A DNA stretch of 64,000 nucleotides. Origin: Sunxiuqinia sp963678245 (GTDB lineage: Bacteria > Bacteroidota > Bacteroidia > Bacteroidales > Prolixibacteraceae). The notes below the pieces were generated by a model. The model saw nothing but the letters and a program-made list of their open reading frames with translations, was not told the DNA's origin and searched no databases. The stretch is taken from assembly GCA_965140765.1 (NCBI GenBank), contig OZ223308.1, positions 930,001 through 994,000 of the forward strand, written 5' to 3'. Both the position numbers and the translations under genes were made by a program. Positions 17,901 through 26,900 of the stretch are shown piece by piece; the first letter of the stretch is position 1; every line of letters starts with the position of its first letter.

Positions 17901-19000
17901 CCAAACCATAGGTTTCCATTGGCATCTTCTTCAACATCATTGACATTGTTATTCGCTAATGATTGCGGATTTCCCCTTTGATGGGTTAATATCGTAATCG
18001 GGTATTTCAATAAAATAGCAACAGATACTCCCCCGGTGTAACTTCCTATCCAAATGTTTCCCTGGTTATCTTTGGTGACGGCATAGATCCCGTTGCCTGG
18101 TAAGAAAATATCGGTGCTATCCTCCGTACTCATAAGTAGATGGCACTTTTTCGAATCCCGGTCAACTGCGTAAACTCCTCCTCCATCTATTCCTACCAGC
18201 AATGTTTCCGTGTTATAGCTTGTAATCGCTCTTATCGGGTTCAGAAATCCGGAGCTTTGTTCTTCCAGGCGGAGCAGATCAGAAGTGTTTAGATTCTTCA
18301 CCCACAAGCCATTATTAAAAGTACCTATCCAAAGTTCATTACTCGTTACGTCGTGAAAGAGCGTTTGTACATCTTTTCCTTTTAGCAGCCAATCCGCTTT
18401 GTCTAATTGCGCGTACGAAAGCTGTAGCACCCCTGTGGATGTACCAATAAAAAGCGATTCGCCTGTAGATATAATGTCATTTACATATTGTCCGCGAATG
18501 ACCGGAGTGATCGGTTTTGCAGCTTCTTTCTTATATAGCCCGATGCTAAGTCCCAACCATAATGTCCCGTTTTGATCCAGACACAACTTGTTTAAAATAA
18601 TTTCTTCGTTGATGAATTGGGCCAGGTACATATATTGTTCGAAACGGTCATCCTGTATTGAATAACGATATATTCTCCCGGTATTGTCGTACGCCCATAG
18701 TCCGTACTGCTTGTCGTACAGCAAACGAAGTGTACGCCCGCCCATGTCTCCGTAGTAAAAGTTACCTGATAATGTATAGCTTTTTATGGTATTGCCGTTA
18801 TAGCGATCTATTCCTGCTTTTGTGGCAATCCACATTGCGCTGTTCTGATCTTCAACAATCGAAAATACGCGTTGACTGCTGAGACCCTCCGAATATCCGA
18901 TATGCCTGATATCGAATATATTGTTAGTCAATTCAGCCTTTGCAGCAATGACTACTGTCGACAATAAAATAATAATGATATATCTCAACAATATTCTCAT
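14996..19000 (-). CDS. Hybrid two-component system sensor-regulator (HTCS) of the PUL
   Basis: A 1334-residue protein from the ATG at 19000 (MRILLRYIIIILLS signal); an ATG six codons earlier is also possible. A periplasmic propeller of Reg_prop repeats ('GLWAYDNTGRIYRY', 'WIGSYTGGVSVA', 'WFGTDIGISVRD') runs to about residue 640. It is followed by a Y_Y_Y domain and one transmembrane helix (about 760-782). The cytoplasmic part has HisKA with H near 803 (TAHDIRTP), HATPase, a receiver with D near 1108 (LILSDVMMPG) and an AraC-type HTH (about 1230-1334). HTCS proteins bind an oligosaccharide in the periplasm and activate the adjacent PUL, here the GH16-SusCD operon downstream in the same direction. 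Confidence 0.95.
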   Translation of the reverse strand: MRILLRYIIIILLSTVVIAAKAELTNNIFDIRHIGYSEGLSSQRVFSIVEDQNSAMWIATKAGIDRYNGNTIKSYTLSGNFYYGDMGGRTLRLLYDKQYGLWAYDNTGRIYRYSIQDDRFEQYMYLAQFINEEIILNKLCLDQNGTLWLGLSIGLYKKEAAKPITPVIRGQYVNDIISTGESLFIGTSTGVLQLSYAQLDKADWLLKGKDVQTLFHDVTSNELWIGTFNNGLWVKNLNTSDLLRLEEQSSGFLNPIRAITSYNTETLLVGIDGGGVYAVDRDSKKCHLLMSTEDSTDIFLPGNGIYAVTKDNQGNIWIGSYTGGVSVAILLKYPITILTHQRGNPQSLANNNVNDVEEDANGNLWFGTDIGISVRDKSSHLWSHWLKGIVVVALSKGENGSVWAGTYGDGIYLLNSRKQVVRHLTKKQGGLTTNYVFSLKQDTDGNLWVGGLDGQLLMMNREGHPERTYDIKWIHSIEEVNDNQIAAATVNGFCLVNKRTGEIKRYATSQEHHEQSVSAYIISMLFNADSTVWLGTEGGGLNLYDMRTRESRIFTMQDGLPSNDVYSLQRDARGRLLVSTGKGLALIENFQVSNLNYLGDIDKEYNKSSFARLTDGKFAYGSTNGAVLVTPDSITMTNYQAQLKFTGLTIDYLTADEEKRLRPAIYDMLKKGIVELNYKHNSFSVSFESINYRFQRDIAYQYILEGYEKSWSSLSSNGMVRYTNVSPGSYLLKVRSLRRNNGKTISEQILVVKVAQPWWNSWWAWMLYICVVGIVLSFIWRYKSNQLQKRYDEDKIRFFIDTAHDIRTPVTLVMAPLDDLRKEKGLSDKALYLLELAHNNTNKLYKLITQLLEFEKADTHKQHTVLTPLNFNDILAEEIAGFQPLCDKKQLHLSLSLPDEDVYVMADLHIVEILLDNLVSNAIKYTMPQGDVRISLNYTKRKAIIEIKDSGIGIPKKAKKHLFADVYRAENTQKLNEGGTGFGLLQARRIIKILRGKITFQSEENKGSTFTVTLPRTYAVPNSDSKQAVTSKELMFPRTTDAAGQKVGKTRSISQQKGKDTLLIVEDHEALRYYLRETFENDYRVVDVADGQEALTYLSNEYPDLILSDVMMPGIQGDELCRLIKENPDTAGIPLILLTAKVNHDATVEGLKKGADDYIPKPFSTEILKLKVQGLIANRNRQRDVFMRQALLQIDAKKEYQNNNESREITQNNKTDEPASDMLPESDRQFIIRATQLVIANMSNNDFNINTLCQEMAMSRTLFYSRLKSLTGKGPQEFIRIIRLQKAAELLKEGGNVTEVAADTGFVNTKYFSSLFKKQFGIPPSKYNQSDSAL

Positions 19001-19590
19001 AATACAAACTCCACACATGTTTGATAATGAATAATGAGGCTAAGAAGTTTCGCTGTCTTTCATATCATACAAATACTTAAGTTATATATGCTAAATCATA
19101 TTGTAAAAATAATTAATTCACATTAGAACCCACTGTTATGTAGTAGTTCTTTTAGTTAATAACTTGATGATTATTCTGGCAAACGGCAAAATAAATGTGT
19201 TATAAAAATTGCTACTCAATGTTGTTTTTTATATAGTTGGTGGCGTAAATCAAAGATTATTACAGGCAAGCGAAATGTTTATAAAAAAGACACTTTATGA
19301 CGGTGTTTGCAAATAGCAATAGATCTTGGGAATTATGTTTATAAATTTTAAATGATGTAAAATTAGTCATTTGTCTCATTTCAATTTCAGCATATGCTAT
19401 TATAGACGAATGTTTTTTTTTTTTTTGTATGAGTTTTGAAATACAGGTATTTAGGATTGGAAGAAATGTAAAAGAAAGATTAAGTCATTAGTAGCTTTAG
19501 AAAATAAATAGGCCTGAATAGTGAGTAGAGTTTATGCTCAAGTGCATTAAGATGGAACCGACTATTAGGAAATCAGGACATCTCTTATTT
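19001..19590. other. HTCS upstream region with sigma-gene duplication
   Basis: This stretch contains the promoter region of the HTCS on the minus strand and the partial copy of an ECF sigma gene described at 19159-19285. A 13-base T tract lies at about 19412-19425. No intact gene was found. A plus-strand frame at 19534-19770 is the shadow of the decayed AraC regulator. Confidence 0.5.
19159..19285 (-). repeat. Partial copy (A) of the ECF sigma gene 5' end and leader
   Basis: About 125 bp closely match 21827-21950 in the same orientation, with only scattered substitutions and a few one- or two-base indels. The copy covers the first roughly 20 codons of the sigma gene (LSSNFYNTFILPFARIIIKL versus LSSDFHNTFILPFAGIIIKL) plus about 60 bp of upstream sequence. 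It then diverges. The translated start is preserved but no sigma domain follows. It looks like the product of a duplication that has since been truncated. Confidence 0.85.
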
Positions 19591-20104
19591 CTATTCAGTC
19601 AAAAACTCCTTCGGTTATTGATCGTGAATTTTTTTGAAATACCGGGTATAGTAAGAATGACTGTTAACCCCGACCTGAAGGCAATTTCATCAGTACTGTT
19701 TCTCTATAAATATAGAGGTGAGGTTGCCACTTTCATCTTAACCATTGTGATGTATCCTGAAGTAGTTTGAACTGAAAGCTGTTTAAGCTTTCTATGGGGT
19801 TGACTTCTGCTTAATTTCATTTCGGTGGATAAGCTTTCAATGGTGAAATTCTCGCTTACATTGTTTTTTCGATGATGGCATTCACTTGGCTTAAGAAATA
19901 ATTATTAAGATTATCAACTTCATTTTCTGCAGATAGGATTAAATAATAATCTTCCAGAAATTTAATAATAAACTTCCTGAGCTCTTCATTATCTTCGATT
20001 ATCAAAATCGGTATCTTGTCATTATCAGGATCTTCATTAAGATTTGCCTTTGGGGGTGATTTAAATGATTTAATATTCTTAACTTTCTCGTGGCTTTCGT
20101 ATCG
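19591..20104 (-). pseudogene. Decayed REC-AraC regulator (HTCS tail)
   Basis: On the minus strand an open stretch from 20104 reads through 'DKIPILIIEDNEELRKFI', the start of a receiver domain. After about 30 residues it jumps to the linker of an AraC domain. In shifted frames follow 'NFTIESLSTEMKLSRSQ', 'HRKLKQLSVQTTSGYITMVK', 'NSTDEIAFRSG', 'NSHSYYTRYFKKIHDQ', a stop, and 'PKEFLTE' with a final stop at 19591. Two helix-turn-helix units of the AraC type are recognisable. The receiver core with its phospho-acceptor is deleted, and several frameshifts and stops are present. It is a dead copy of a hybrid sensor or AraC response regulator. Confidence 0.8.
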
Positions 20105-20211
20105 TTAGAATATATTTTTTGGGGATAAAATACATTCCAGAAGCAGTAGCAGGGTATAGAATTGAAATTTATCTAATTGACATGTGAGGGGGGATTTCAT
20201 TTATTACTGAA

Positions 20212-20664
20212 CTACAACACTCGGCTTTCTAATGTGGCCTTAGCATCCATTTTACGACCAATAATTAAACCAACGAGCATTCCGAAAGAAATACCATAGG
20301 CAATGCCTAATGACCGCTCAAAACTCGATAAAACTGCAACTCCCAAAAGAATACCAAAAGACCATCCTAGGCCTATCCCCCGATTGGAGTAATACCCTTT
20401 AGAAGTTAAGGAAAAGGTATCCCTCAAATATTTTTCAAATTTATGAAGTGCTTTATGACGGTATTTTTTGCCATTTTCTGGGGTTGACTCTAAATTCAAA
20501 CGATCAAGTTCCGCTTCTATGGATTGAATCTCATTCTTAGAGAATTCTCTGCTTTTCAATTTGCTTAGCACATGAGCAAATTTCTCATAAGCCTTTCGTT
20601 CAGCTTTATTCGTTGTTTGGATTCTTAATCGTTCAAAAAAGTTATAGGCTTCTTGTAATGTCAT
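20212..20664 (-). CDS. Small membrane protein with glycine-rich helices, sigma operon
   Basis: A 150-residue protein. The N-terminal about 90 residues are helical and charged. The C-terminal part has two close hydrophobic helices rich in small residues ('GLGWSFGILLGVAVL', 'GIAYGISFGMLVGLIIGRK'), a glycine-zipper style that suits helix packing in the inner membrane. No family is recognised. It is the last gene of the minus-strand set sigma factor, membrane protein, this protein, with a 91-bp gap before it. A role in the same regulatory circuit is inferred from position only. Confidence 0.65.
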   Translation of the reverse strand: MTLQEAYNFFERLRIQTTNKAERKAYEKFAHVLSKLKSREFSKNEIQSIEAELDRLNLESTPENGKKYRHKALHKFEKYLRDTFSLTSKGYYSNRGIGLGWSFGILLGVAVLSSFERSLGIAYGISFGMLVGLIIGRKMDAKATLESRVL

Positions 20665-20755
20665 AATTTCTAATGTTTTTCTGGTTAGTGGCTCAATGCA
20701 ATAATTATTACATGTCAGACTTATCTTTTTTAAAAGGGCTTAAAATTTCACTCTT

Positions 20756-21412
20756 TTAAGTGTTTAAGCTTTCCAGATCTGTCATTAACTCGTCCAGTTT
20801 TTTAAATACTCTCCCATAAACCATGTTTAAATCCCATTGGTAAATGCGACCACCAAAAAATGCCAACAAACCCAGAATTACACCTAGAACAATGATTCCT
20901 ATTAATGGGATTCCGAAGATCAGGTAAATCTCAGGAAACCGGTTTTGAACCTCACTCAAAAGTCGTTCGCCTAGTGCGATACCCTCAGCATCTTTAAACC
21001 AAAAGCCTATAATAAGCGACATAAATATAACGGGGTACAAAACTCTGGATATCCGTTTGTTGACCGCTACCTGCTTTTTAATCCATTGATCAAATTCTTT
21101 GAGGTATTGATAGCTGTTCTCACCTTTATCAATACGATCTAACCCATTCAGTAACCTTTTATTAATAATAACAAGCACGGTAAGTGTTAAAAAAAATATG
21201 GCGCCCGTTAAGGGTATTCCTACAAAATAGGATACAATTAGAAAGACAAAAGAGAATACAACAATTGCAATCAGATTGATGCGAAACATTCGTTTGAATT
21301 TATCAATGATATGAATTGATTTTTTTTTCCACAGATCGTTTATCTTTGGCGCAATTAAGGCATCACTTTTCAGAAAGCCCTCTTTCCAGATGTTTTCAAT
21401 TGATTTTTCCAT
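20756..21412 (-). CDS. Four-helix membrane protein, probable regulator of the sigma factor
   Basis: A 218-residue protein. A soluble N-terminus (about 40 residues) is followed by two hydrophobic helices (about 44-66 and 68-86), a charged loop, and two more helices (about 122-140 and 160-190). It overlaps the end of the upstream ECF sigma gene by 17 bp, so translation is probably coupled. ECF sigma factors are normally held by a co-encoded membrane anti-sigma factor. This gene is in the right place for that, though no zinc-finger or other known anti-sigma motif is visible. The assignment is positional. Confidence 0.7.
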   Translation of the reverse strand: MEKSIENIWKEGFLKSDALIAPKINDLWKKKSIHIIDKFKRMFRINLIAIVVFSFVFLIVSYFVGIPLTGAIFFLTLTVLVIINKRLLNGLDRIDKGENSYQYLKEFDQWIKKQVAVNKRISRVLYPVIFMSLIIGFWFKDAEGIALGERLLSEVQNRFPEIYLIFGIPLIGIIVLGVILGLLAFFGGRIYQWDLNMVYGRVFKKLDELMTDLESLNT

Positions 21413-21887
21413 CTAATATTTTTTTTAGTCTGGTTTTTATTCGTTGAATACGGACACCAATATTATTGGAGTTTGTTCCTATAATATCAGCAATTTCCTG
21501 ATAGGATTTCTCTTCCAGATAAAGCATAATAATGGCTCTGTCAATTTCTGATAGTTTCCGAATAGCCGTATACAGTAGATCCAGAGATTCGTCTGAAAAT
21601 GCATAATTATCTTCAGTTTCTTCAGGCGGTAGAAAGTCCGATACAAAATGCTGCCTGTTATTTTTCTTTTTCTTCAGTATGGTCAAACAAACATTTAGAG
21701 AGATTCGGTAAACCCAGGTACTCCATTCCGATTGCTCACGAAAGTTATCTTTACTCCTCCAAATTTGTAAGCAGACTTCTTGATAATAATCTTCGAAATC
21801 TTCTTGCGAATTCGTATATGCCCGACATAACTTGATGATTATTCCGGCAAACGGCAAAATAAATGTGTTGTGAAAATCGCTACTCAA
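21396..21887 (-). CDS. ECF RNA polymerase sigma factor
   Basis: A 163-residue sigma-70 family protein. Region 2 is at about 20-75 ('FEDYYQEVCLQIWRSKDNF', 'WVYRISLNVCLTILKK') and region 4 at about 107-160 ('IIMLYLEEKSYQEIADIIG', 'IGVRIQRIKTRLKKIL'). The start is a TTG, supported by conservation of the same TTG in the truncated copy at 19159-19285. It heads a minus-strand operon with two membrane proteins. It probably directs RNA polymerase to a small envelope-related regulon. The inducing signal cannot be inferred. Confidence 0.92.
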   Translation of the reverse strand: MSSDFHNTFILPFAGIIIKLCRAYTNSQEDFEDYYQEVCLQIWRSKDNFREQSEWSTWVYRISLNVCLTILKKKKNNRQHFVSDFLPPEETEDNYAFSDESLDLLYTAIRKLSEIDRAIIMLYLEEKSYQEIADIIGTNSNNIGVRIQRIKTRLKKILDGKIN

Positions 21888-21950
21888 TGTGTTTTTTATA
21901 GTTGGTGGCGTAAATCAAAGATTATTACATGCGAGCTAAATTTTTATGAG
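21827..21950 (-). repeat. Original (B) of the duplicated sigma 5' region
   Basis: This is the 5' end and leader of the intact ECF sigma gene, matched by the truncated copy at 19159-19285. The two direct repeats are about 2.67 kb apart and bracket the sigma operon and the decayed AraC regulator. Recombination between them could delete that whole block. Confidence 0.85.
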
Positions 21951-22026
21951 CACGGTTAGCAGTGTTGATGTTCGAATATAGGATTAAGATACTGACAAAC
22001 TAGTCATGAGCCGTGCTTCATCCTCA

Positions 22027-22985
22027 TTATAATTTTTCCTTTATGGCGTCCTTCCCGAAATCCTGAATTAGTTTTGCCGTATCTTCCAGCGGATACGGCC
22101 CATCAAGTTCGCACTTTATATTTTTTGCTATTAGCAATTCACAGGCATACTCTAAACCTTCATTGGGCTTAAACCTGAGTATTTGAAGTTTTTTTGTGGA
22201 GAACAAGGATATCGGGTTACTCCATAAGAGCACAAGGATTAAGTTGGCTACTTGGCCACTAATTGTCACATATTTTACCGTTTGGTTTCAGCGCCTTTAA
22301 ATATGAAAATGGGAATTTATTTGTTTTACAATCCAGTATTATGTTATGTTGTTCTCCGGTTCGCGTAAAATCTACTGCCTTGTAGTCAATCACATGGTAA
22401 AACCGATTGATTTCATCAGGTCAAATTTCTCATGCGAATCAACTCCGGTTACCTGACAATTATAGCATTTGGCTAATTGAACTCCTATTGTACCAACACC
22501 GCCGTCGCCGCCATTAATTAAAAATCTTCTGTTCCTGCTCTATTTCACCATGGTCTCTAAGAGCTTGAAGGGCAAGAGCAGATGCGTGTGGAATAGCGCT
22601 TGCTTCAAGAAAGCTTAATTCATCAGGTTTCCTGACTATCGAATTTTCATTGATGCTGATATACTCTGCAAAAGTGCCAAAGCCATATTCTGATAGGTCA
22701 CCAAAGACTGCGTCTCCAATTTTGAGCTTCTTAACATTAACATCGATATCTTCAACTAAGCTCGCGAGTTGCATCCCCGGCGTTTTCTGTTTTGGTTTGA
22801 ATAAGCCAAACATTAACCGATATAAATACGGTTTACCTCTGACAAAACTCCAGTCATAATCATTGATCGCGATCGCATGAATTCGAATTAGAACTTCGTT
22901 TTCCTTTGGAACAGGCTTTTGCTACTTCTTTACTCTCCAGAACTTTTTCAGGAAACCCATAACTCCGAAATTGAATAGCTTTCAT
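22027..22985 (-). pseudogene. Broken zinc-type (MDR) alcohol dehydrogenase/quinone oxidoreductase
   Basis: The minus strand from ATG 22985 encodes MKAIQFRSYGFPEKVLESKE, the typical start of MDR-family oxidoreductases. A frameshift near 22910 is followed by 'ENEVLIRIHAIAINDYDW' and 'GMQLASLVEDIDVNVKKLK', then 'AIPHASALALQAL'. A second shift near 22510 breaks the cofactor loop 'INGGDGGVGTIGVQLAK'. A third region around 22280-22420 also changes frame before the C-terminal 80 codons end at 22027. All family landmarks are in order, so the gene was complete before decay. It would have been a cytosolic NAD(P)H-dependent oxidoreductase. Confidence 0.85.
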
Positions 22986-23124
22986 GTCTTTACAATTGTT
23001 TGGTTTTCACTGCAACACTTGGAATTCACATAAGATACTCATATTTGTGTGCGGGCATGAATATACTTAACTCAAAGCTCGTGAAAAGGTTTAAAATACA
23101 ACTAGTAGCAATCAGGTTTTTCCG

Positions 23125-23232
23125 CTACCGTGCGATTTTATCTATCTGACTCCTCCAAATATTCTTCCAATTTTCTTGTTTCCGGATTGTAAAAACAATA
23201 TTTGTATTTCCAATATCAATTACTAAATGCAT
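23125..23232 (-). pseudogene. Truncated type III pantothenate kinase (coaX) stub
   Basis: A 35-codon frame from ATG 23232 reads MHLVIDIGNTNIVFTIRKQE, then NWKNIWRSQIDKIAR, and stops. 'LVIDIGNTNIVF' is the N-terminal phosphate-binding motif of type III pantothenate kinase (CoaX), and the following W..IWR..D fits its second strand. The remaining about 210 residues are absent, so this is a stub. The adjoining gaps (22986-23124 and 23233-23427) hold no further recognisable coding sequence. A working pantothenate kinase must be elsewhere. Confidence 0.6.
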
Positions 23233-23427
23233 CTATTTCGTTGTTATTTGAGATGAAGTTGTAATAAATAAAGTTTATATTGTATCGAAATTTAATTCGC
23301 GAATTTTCATACTTTTATGTCCTATTCTTGTATATACAAGGTATTGTGTTTAATTTTTTACTAATTTTAACAAAATTAAGAATGAAAATTCTGCATAAGA
23401 GCATAACTAACTTATTATTCTTTAAAG

Positions 23428-23934
23428 ATGCAAAATAATAAAGGTCCATTAATTTTTGTAGTTGAAGATAATCCTGTCTATAATAAACTTGTTGTAAGTT
23501 ATCTCAAAACCAATAAGTTCACAAACGTAGAAGCCTTTTTGTCCGGGGAAGAAGTTTTGAAGGCGATGGAACGTCAACCTAAAATCATCATTCAGGATTA
23601 TTTATTAGATGGGATGAATGGGATTGAAGTATTAAAGAAAGCAAAAAAAATTGCTCCTGAGGTGGAGTTTATTTTCCTTTCGGGGCAGGACAGCATTGAT
23701 GTTGCTATTAATACCATGAAATACGGTGCTTACGATTATATCGTAAAAGATCAGATGGCACTAAAAAAGATGGTGAGCAAGATGAATAAGATATTGTCGA
23801 TTAGTAGCTTAGAGAAAACAAATAAGCGCTATAAAACCGGAGTAATATTGTTTTTCGTTTTCCTTTCACTTTTTATCATTGTAATCATTGCTATCGCGTT
23901 ACTGTATCCTGAAACATTTGGATTAAATTTCTAG
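23428..23934 (+). CDS. Response regulator receiver with C-terminal membrane anchor
   Basis: A 168-residue protein. Residues 7-122 form a receiver domain with acidic pair E13-D14, phospho-acceptor D57 (IIIQDYLLDG), switch S85 and lysine K107 (YIVKD). No DNA-binding or enzymatic output follows. Instead a charged linker (about 126-136) leads to one strongly hydrophobic helix (about 137-159) and a short tail. The receiver would therefore be tethered to the inner face of the cytoplasmic membrane. It is transcribed convergently with the broken HTCS beside it. A phosphate sink or docking role at the membrane is inference. Confidence 0.85.
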   Translation: MQNNKGPLIFVVEDNPVYNKLVVSYLKTNKFTNVEAFLSGEEVLKAMERQPKIIIQDYLLDGMNGIEVLKKAKKIAPEVEFIFLSGQDSIDVAINTMKYGAYDYIVKDQMALKKMVSKMNKILSISSLEKTNKRYKTGVILFFVFLSLFIIVIIAIALLYPETFGLNF

Positions 23935-23963
23935 TCAGTATCTCGGCGGTTATCTATAATATT

Positions 23964-26900
23964 TTACTGAACAGCTTTCAAAGTTTCATTTGAAAGCTGT
24001 TTCGTTTTTTTTCGATGGTTGTTGATGTATTCCGAAGGCAGCTCTTTATACTCGGCTTTAAAATATCTCGAAAAATATCTGGGACTGTTAAATCCACATG
24101 CATAGGCAATTTCAGAAACAGTCAACTCACTGGTCTCCATATAATCTGCAGCTCTTCGAAGCCTGATAATCCGAATAAACTCAACGGGCAATTTTGTAGT
24201 AAGCTGCGTTAGTTTTTGATATAAACTAACTCTACTCATCCCTATTTCTTTGCTTAAGCTCTCGACCGAAAATTTGGTATTACCCATATTTTTCTCAACA
24301 ATTCCGAGCGCCTTTATTAAGAATTTTTCATCCTGTGATGTAACTTTAATCTTCTCCGGATTCATTCCAATCATCGATTGATAAGAAAGGCGTAACTGTT
24401 CTCTGGAATTGATCAGGTTCTCATTGCTCGATTCCAAAATCCTAAAATCAAATGGTTTTGAAATGTAATCATCTGATCCAGACCGGAAGCCTTCAAGCGT
24501 TGGATCGGTATCCACTTTCGCTGTCAACAAGATGAGAGGAACATGAGCGGTTCGTCCATCACCTTTAATTTTCGAGCACAATTCAATACCATCCATTTCG
24601 GGCATCACAACATCGCTTACAATTAAGTCAGGGAGCTTCTTCAAAGTCATCTCCCATCCTATTTTACCGTTCCCTGCTTCATACACATTATAGAGCTCTT
24701 TCAGATTGTCTTTCAAGTAAAAGCGGAAATCTTCATTATCCTCGACCAATAAAATATTTTTTTTTTAGTCGAATCAAATTTAACTTCATTGTTAAAAACC
24801 GAACGATTTTCCCGATAATACATGACTGGCTCTTTAGAATCCCCGGACTGATTTTTTAAATCAATTTGTTCATGCGAAAACAACTCCACCGGCAGAGTGA
24901 CTTTAAAGATGCTGCCTTTATCTACGATACTTTCGACTCGGATAGTACCTCCCAATATTTTCACGTAATCATTTACCAGCGACAAACCTATTCCACTTCC
25001 ATGATTGACAAACGAATTTGGAAGATCATTCTGAAAAAATCGATCAAAAATTCGTTCTTGTTTTTCAACTGGTATTCCAATTCCATTATCCTTGACAGAG
25101 ATTAACACCGCTCCCCGCCGACTGCTATTTTCGGAGTCAACATCCGACTCAATAAATTTTAACCGCAATGTAATTTTACCTTTTTCAGGCGTAAACTTAA
25201 ACGCATTCGACAACAAATTGGAGATCACTTTTTCAACTTTGTCCTGATCAAAATAAGTAAACAAATCTTCCTTTTCAGCTTTAAACCTGAACTTGATTTC
25301 CTTATTTGCCGCTAAATCCTGAAAAGAGAGTCCAACTTCTTTTATAAATCCAATTAAATCGCCCCAATTTTCCTTGGCCTCAATCTGTTGAACTTCCATC
25401 TTCCTAAAATCGAGCAGTTGATTTACCATGGCCAAAAGCCTTCGCGCATGGCGATGGATAAATTTCAATTGAGCTTTTAACTTTTCATCCTTCGTCTCTC
25501 CAATTAATCGTTCGATTGGCGATAAAATCAAGGAGAGAGGAGTGCGAAACTCGTGACTAATATTGGTGAAAAATTTTGTCTTTAAACCATCTAGCTGATG
25601 AATGCGCTCTGCTTCCTGGTGTTCTTGCTCGGCTGCGAATTTCAATCGCTCTCGTTCAACTAAAATACGACGCGCCAGCAATAACAGGCCAACGATAAAT
25701 AATACATAAAATCCAAAGGCATAATTACTTTTCCAAAAAGGAGGCGTTATTTCAATCCTCAGGGGAGGGGGCAGCACTTGCCAGCTTTTGCCTCCATCAT
25801 TCGACACACGCACATGAAATGCATATTCTCCGGCATTTAAGTTCGTAAAAGTGGCCTCTGCGTTTTGCGGGTCAGTTTTCAACCAAGCTTCATTAAACCC
25901 TTCCAGCTTATATTCGAAGCTGTTTTTTCGGGTTGAAAAAAATTCAACGAAGCAAAGCCCAGCGAAAAAACGTTTTCGCGATGAAGCAAAGTAATCTTAT
26001 CCTGTTGTGTAATTGATTTGTCAAGAATAATCCGATTTTGAATCGGCATTACAACCGGCACTTCACGATTGAAAATTTTTAAGTTTGTCAATACAACTTC
26101 ATTGCTGAGTTTTTGCTCTTCCAGGTTTTCCGGTTTAAATAGGTTAAACCCATTTGCACCTCCAAAAATCAGTTCGCCGGCTTTCGTACGATAAGCTGCA
26201 TTTTCATTGAACTCTTTGCCTTGAAGTCCATCCATCATGTCGTAATTGGTGGTTTGAATCTCCAATTGTTCAATTTCCGGATTGTCTGAAAAATTGGTGA
26301 TTTCGATTTTAGAAACACCATTGGTTGTTACAATCCATAAATTACCTTGTTCGTCTTCAAGTATTGTTTTGAAATTCGAATCCGGCAACCCATCTTTTTC
26401 AGTAAATACCCTGAACTGGTTTTCATGCTTGTTATATAAGTTTAGCCCCTCGGGAGTTGCAATCCAGATTAGTCCACGAGCATCTTCGTGAATCCCCAGG
26501 GCATTTTTATCACTCAACCCTCCGGGGACACCGGTCTCAGGCGTAAAATGTTCAAACCGCTTGGGTAACAAATTCAAACGATCGACCCCGTCAGATGTCC
26601 CTAACCACAGGTTACTTTCGGAATCTTCCATGATTGACATGATGAGGTCAGAGCCCACGGAGTTCATATCTTCAGAAGCATAATGATAAAAAACGCCTCT
26701 TTTGCGGTCATACAACTCTAAACCTCCAGCCAAGGTTCCAATCCATAAATTGCGCTTCGAATCTTCAAAAATCTCCCAAACACGGTTATCTGATAACGAT
26801 GCAGGATTGTCCGGATCATGTCGGTGATGGTGAAAAACACGACCGTCAAATCGATCCAATCCACCAAAATAAGTACCAATCCACAACTGATCATTTAACA

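Noticed and set aside
19534..19770. Plus-strand 78-codon frame
   Set aside because: It is the shadow of the decayed AraC regulator, which is clearly readable on the opposite strand.
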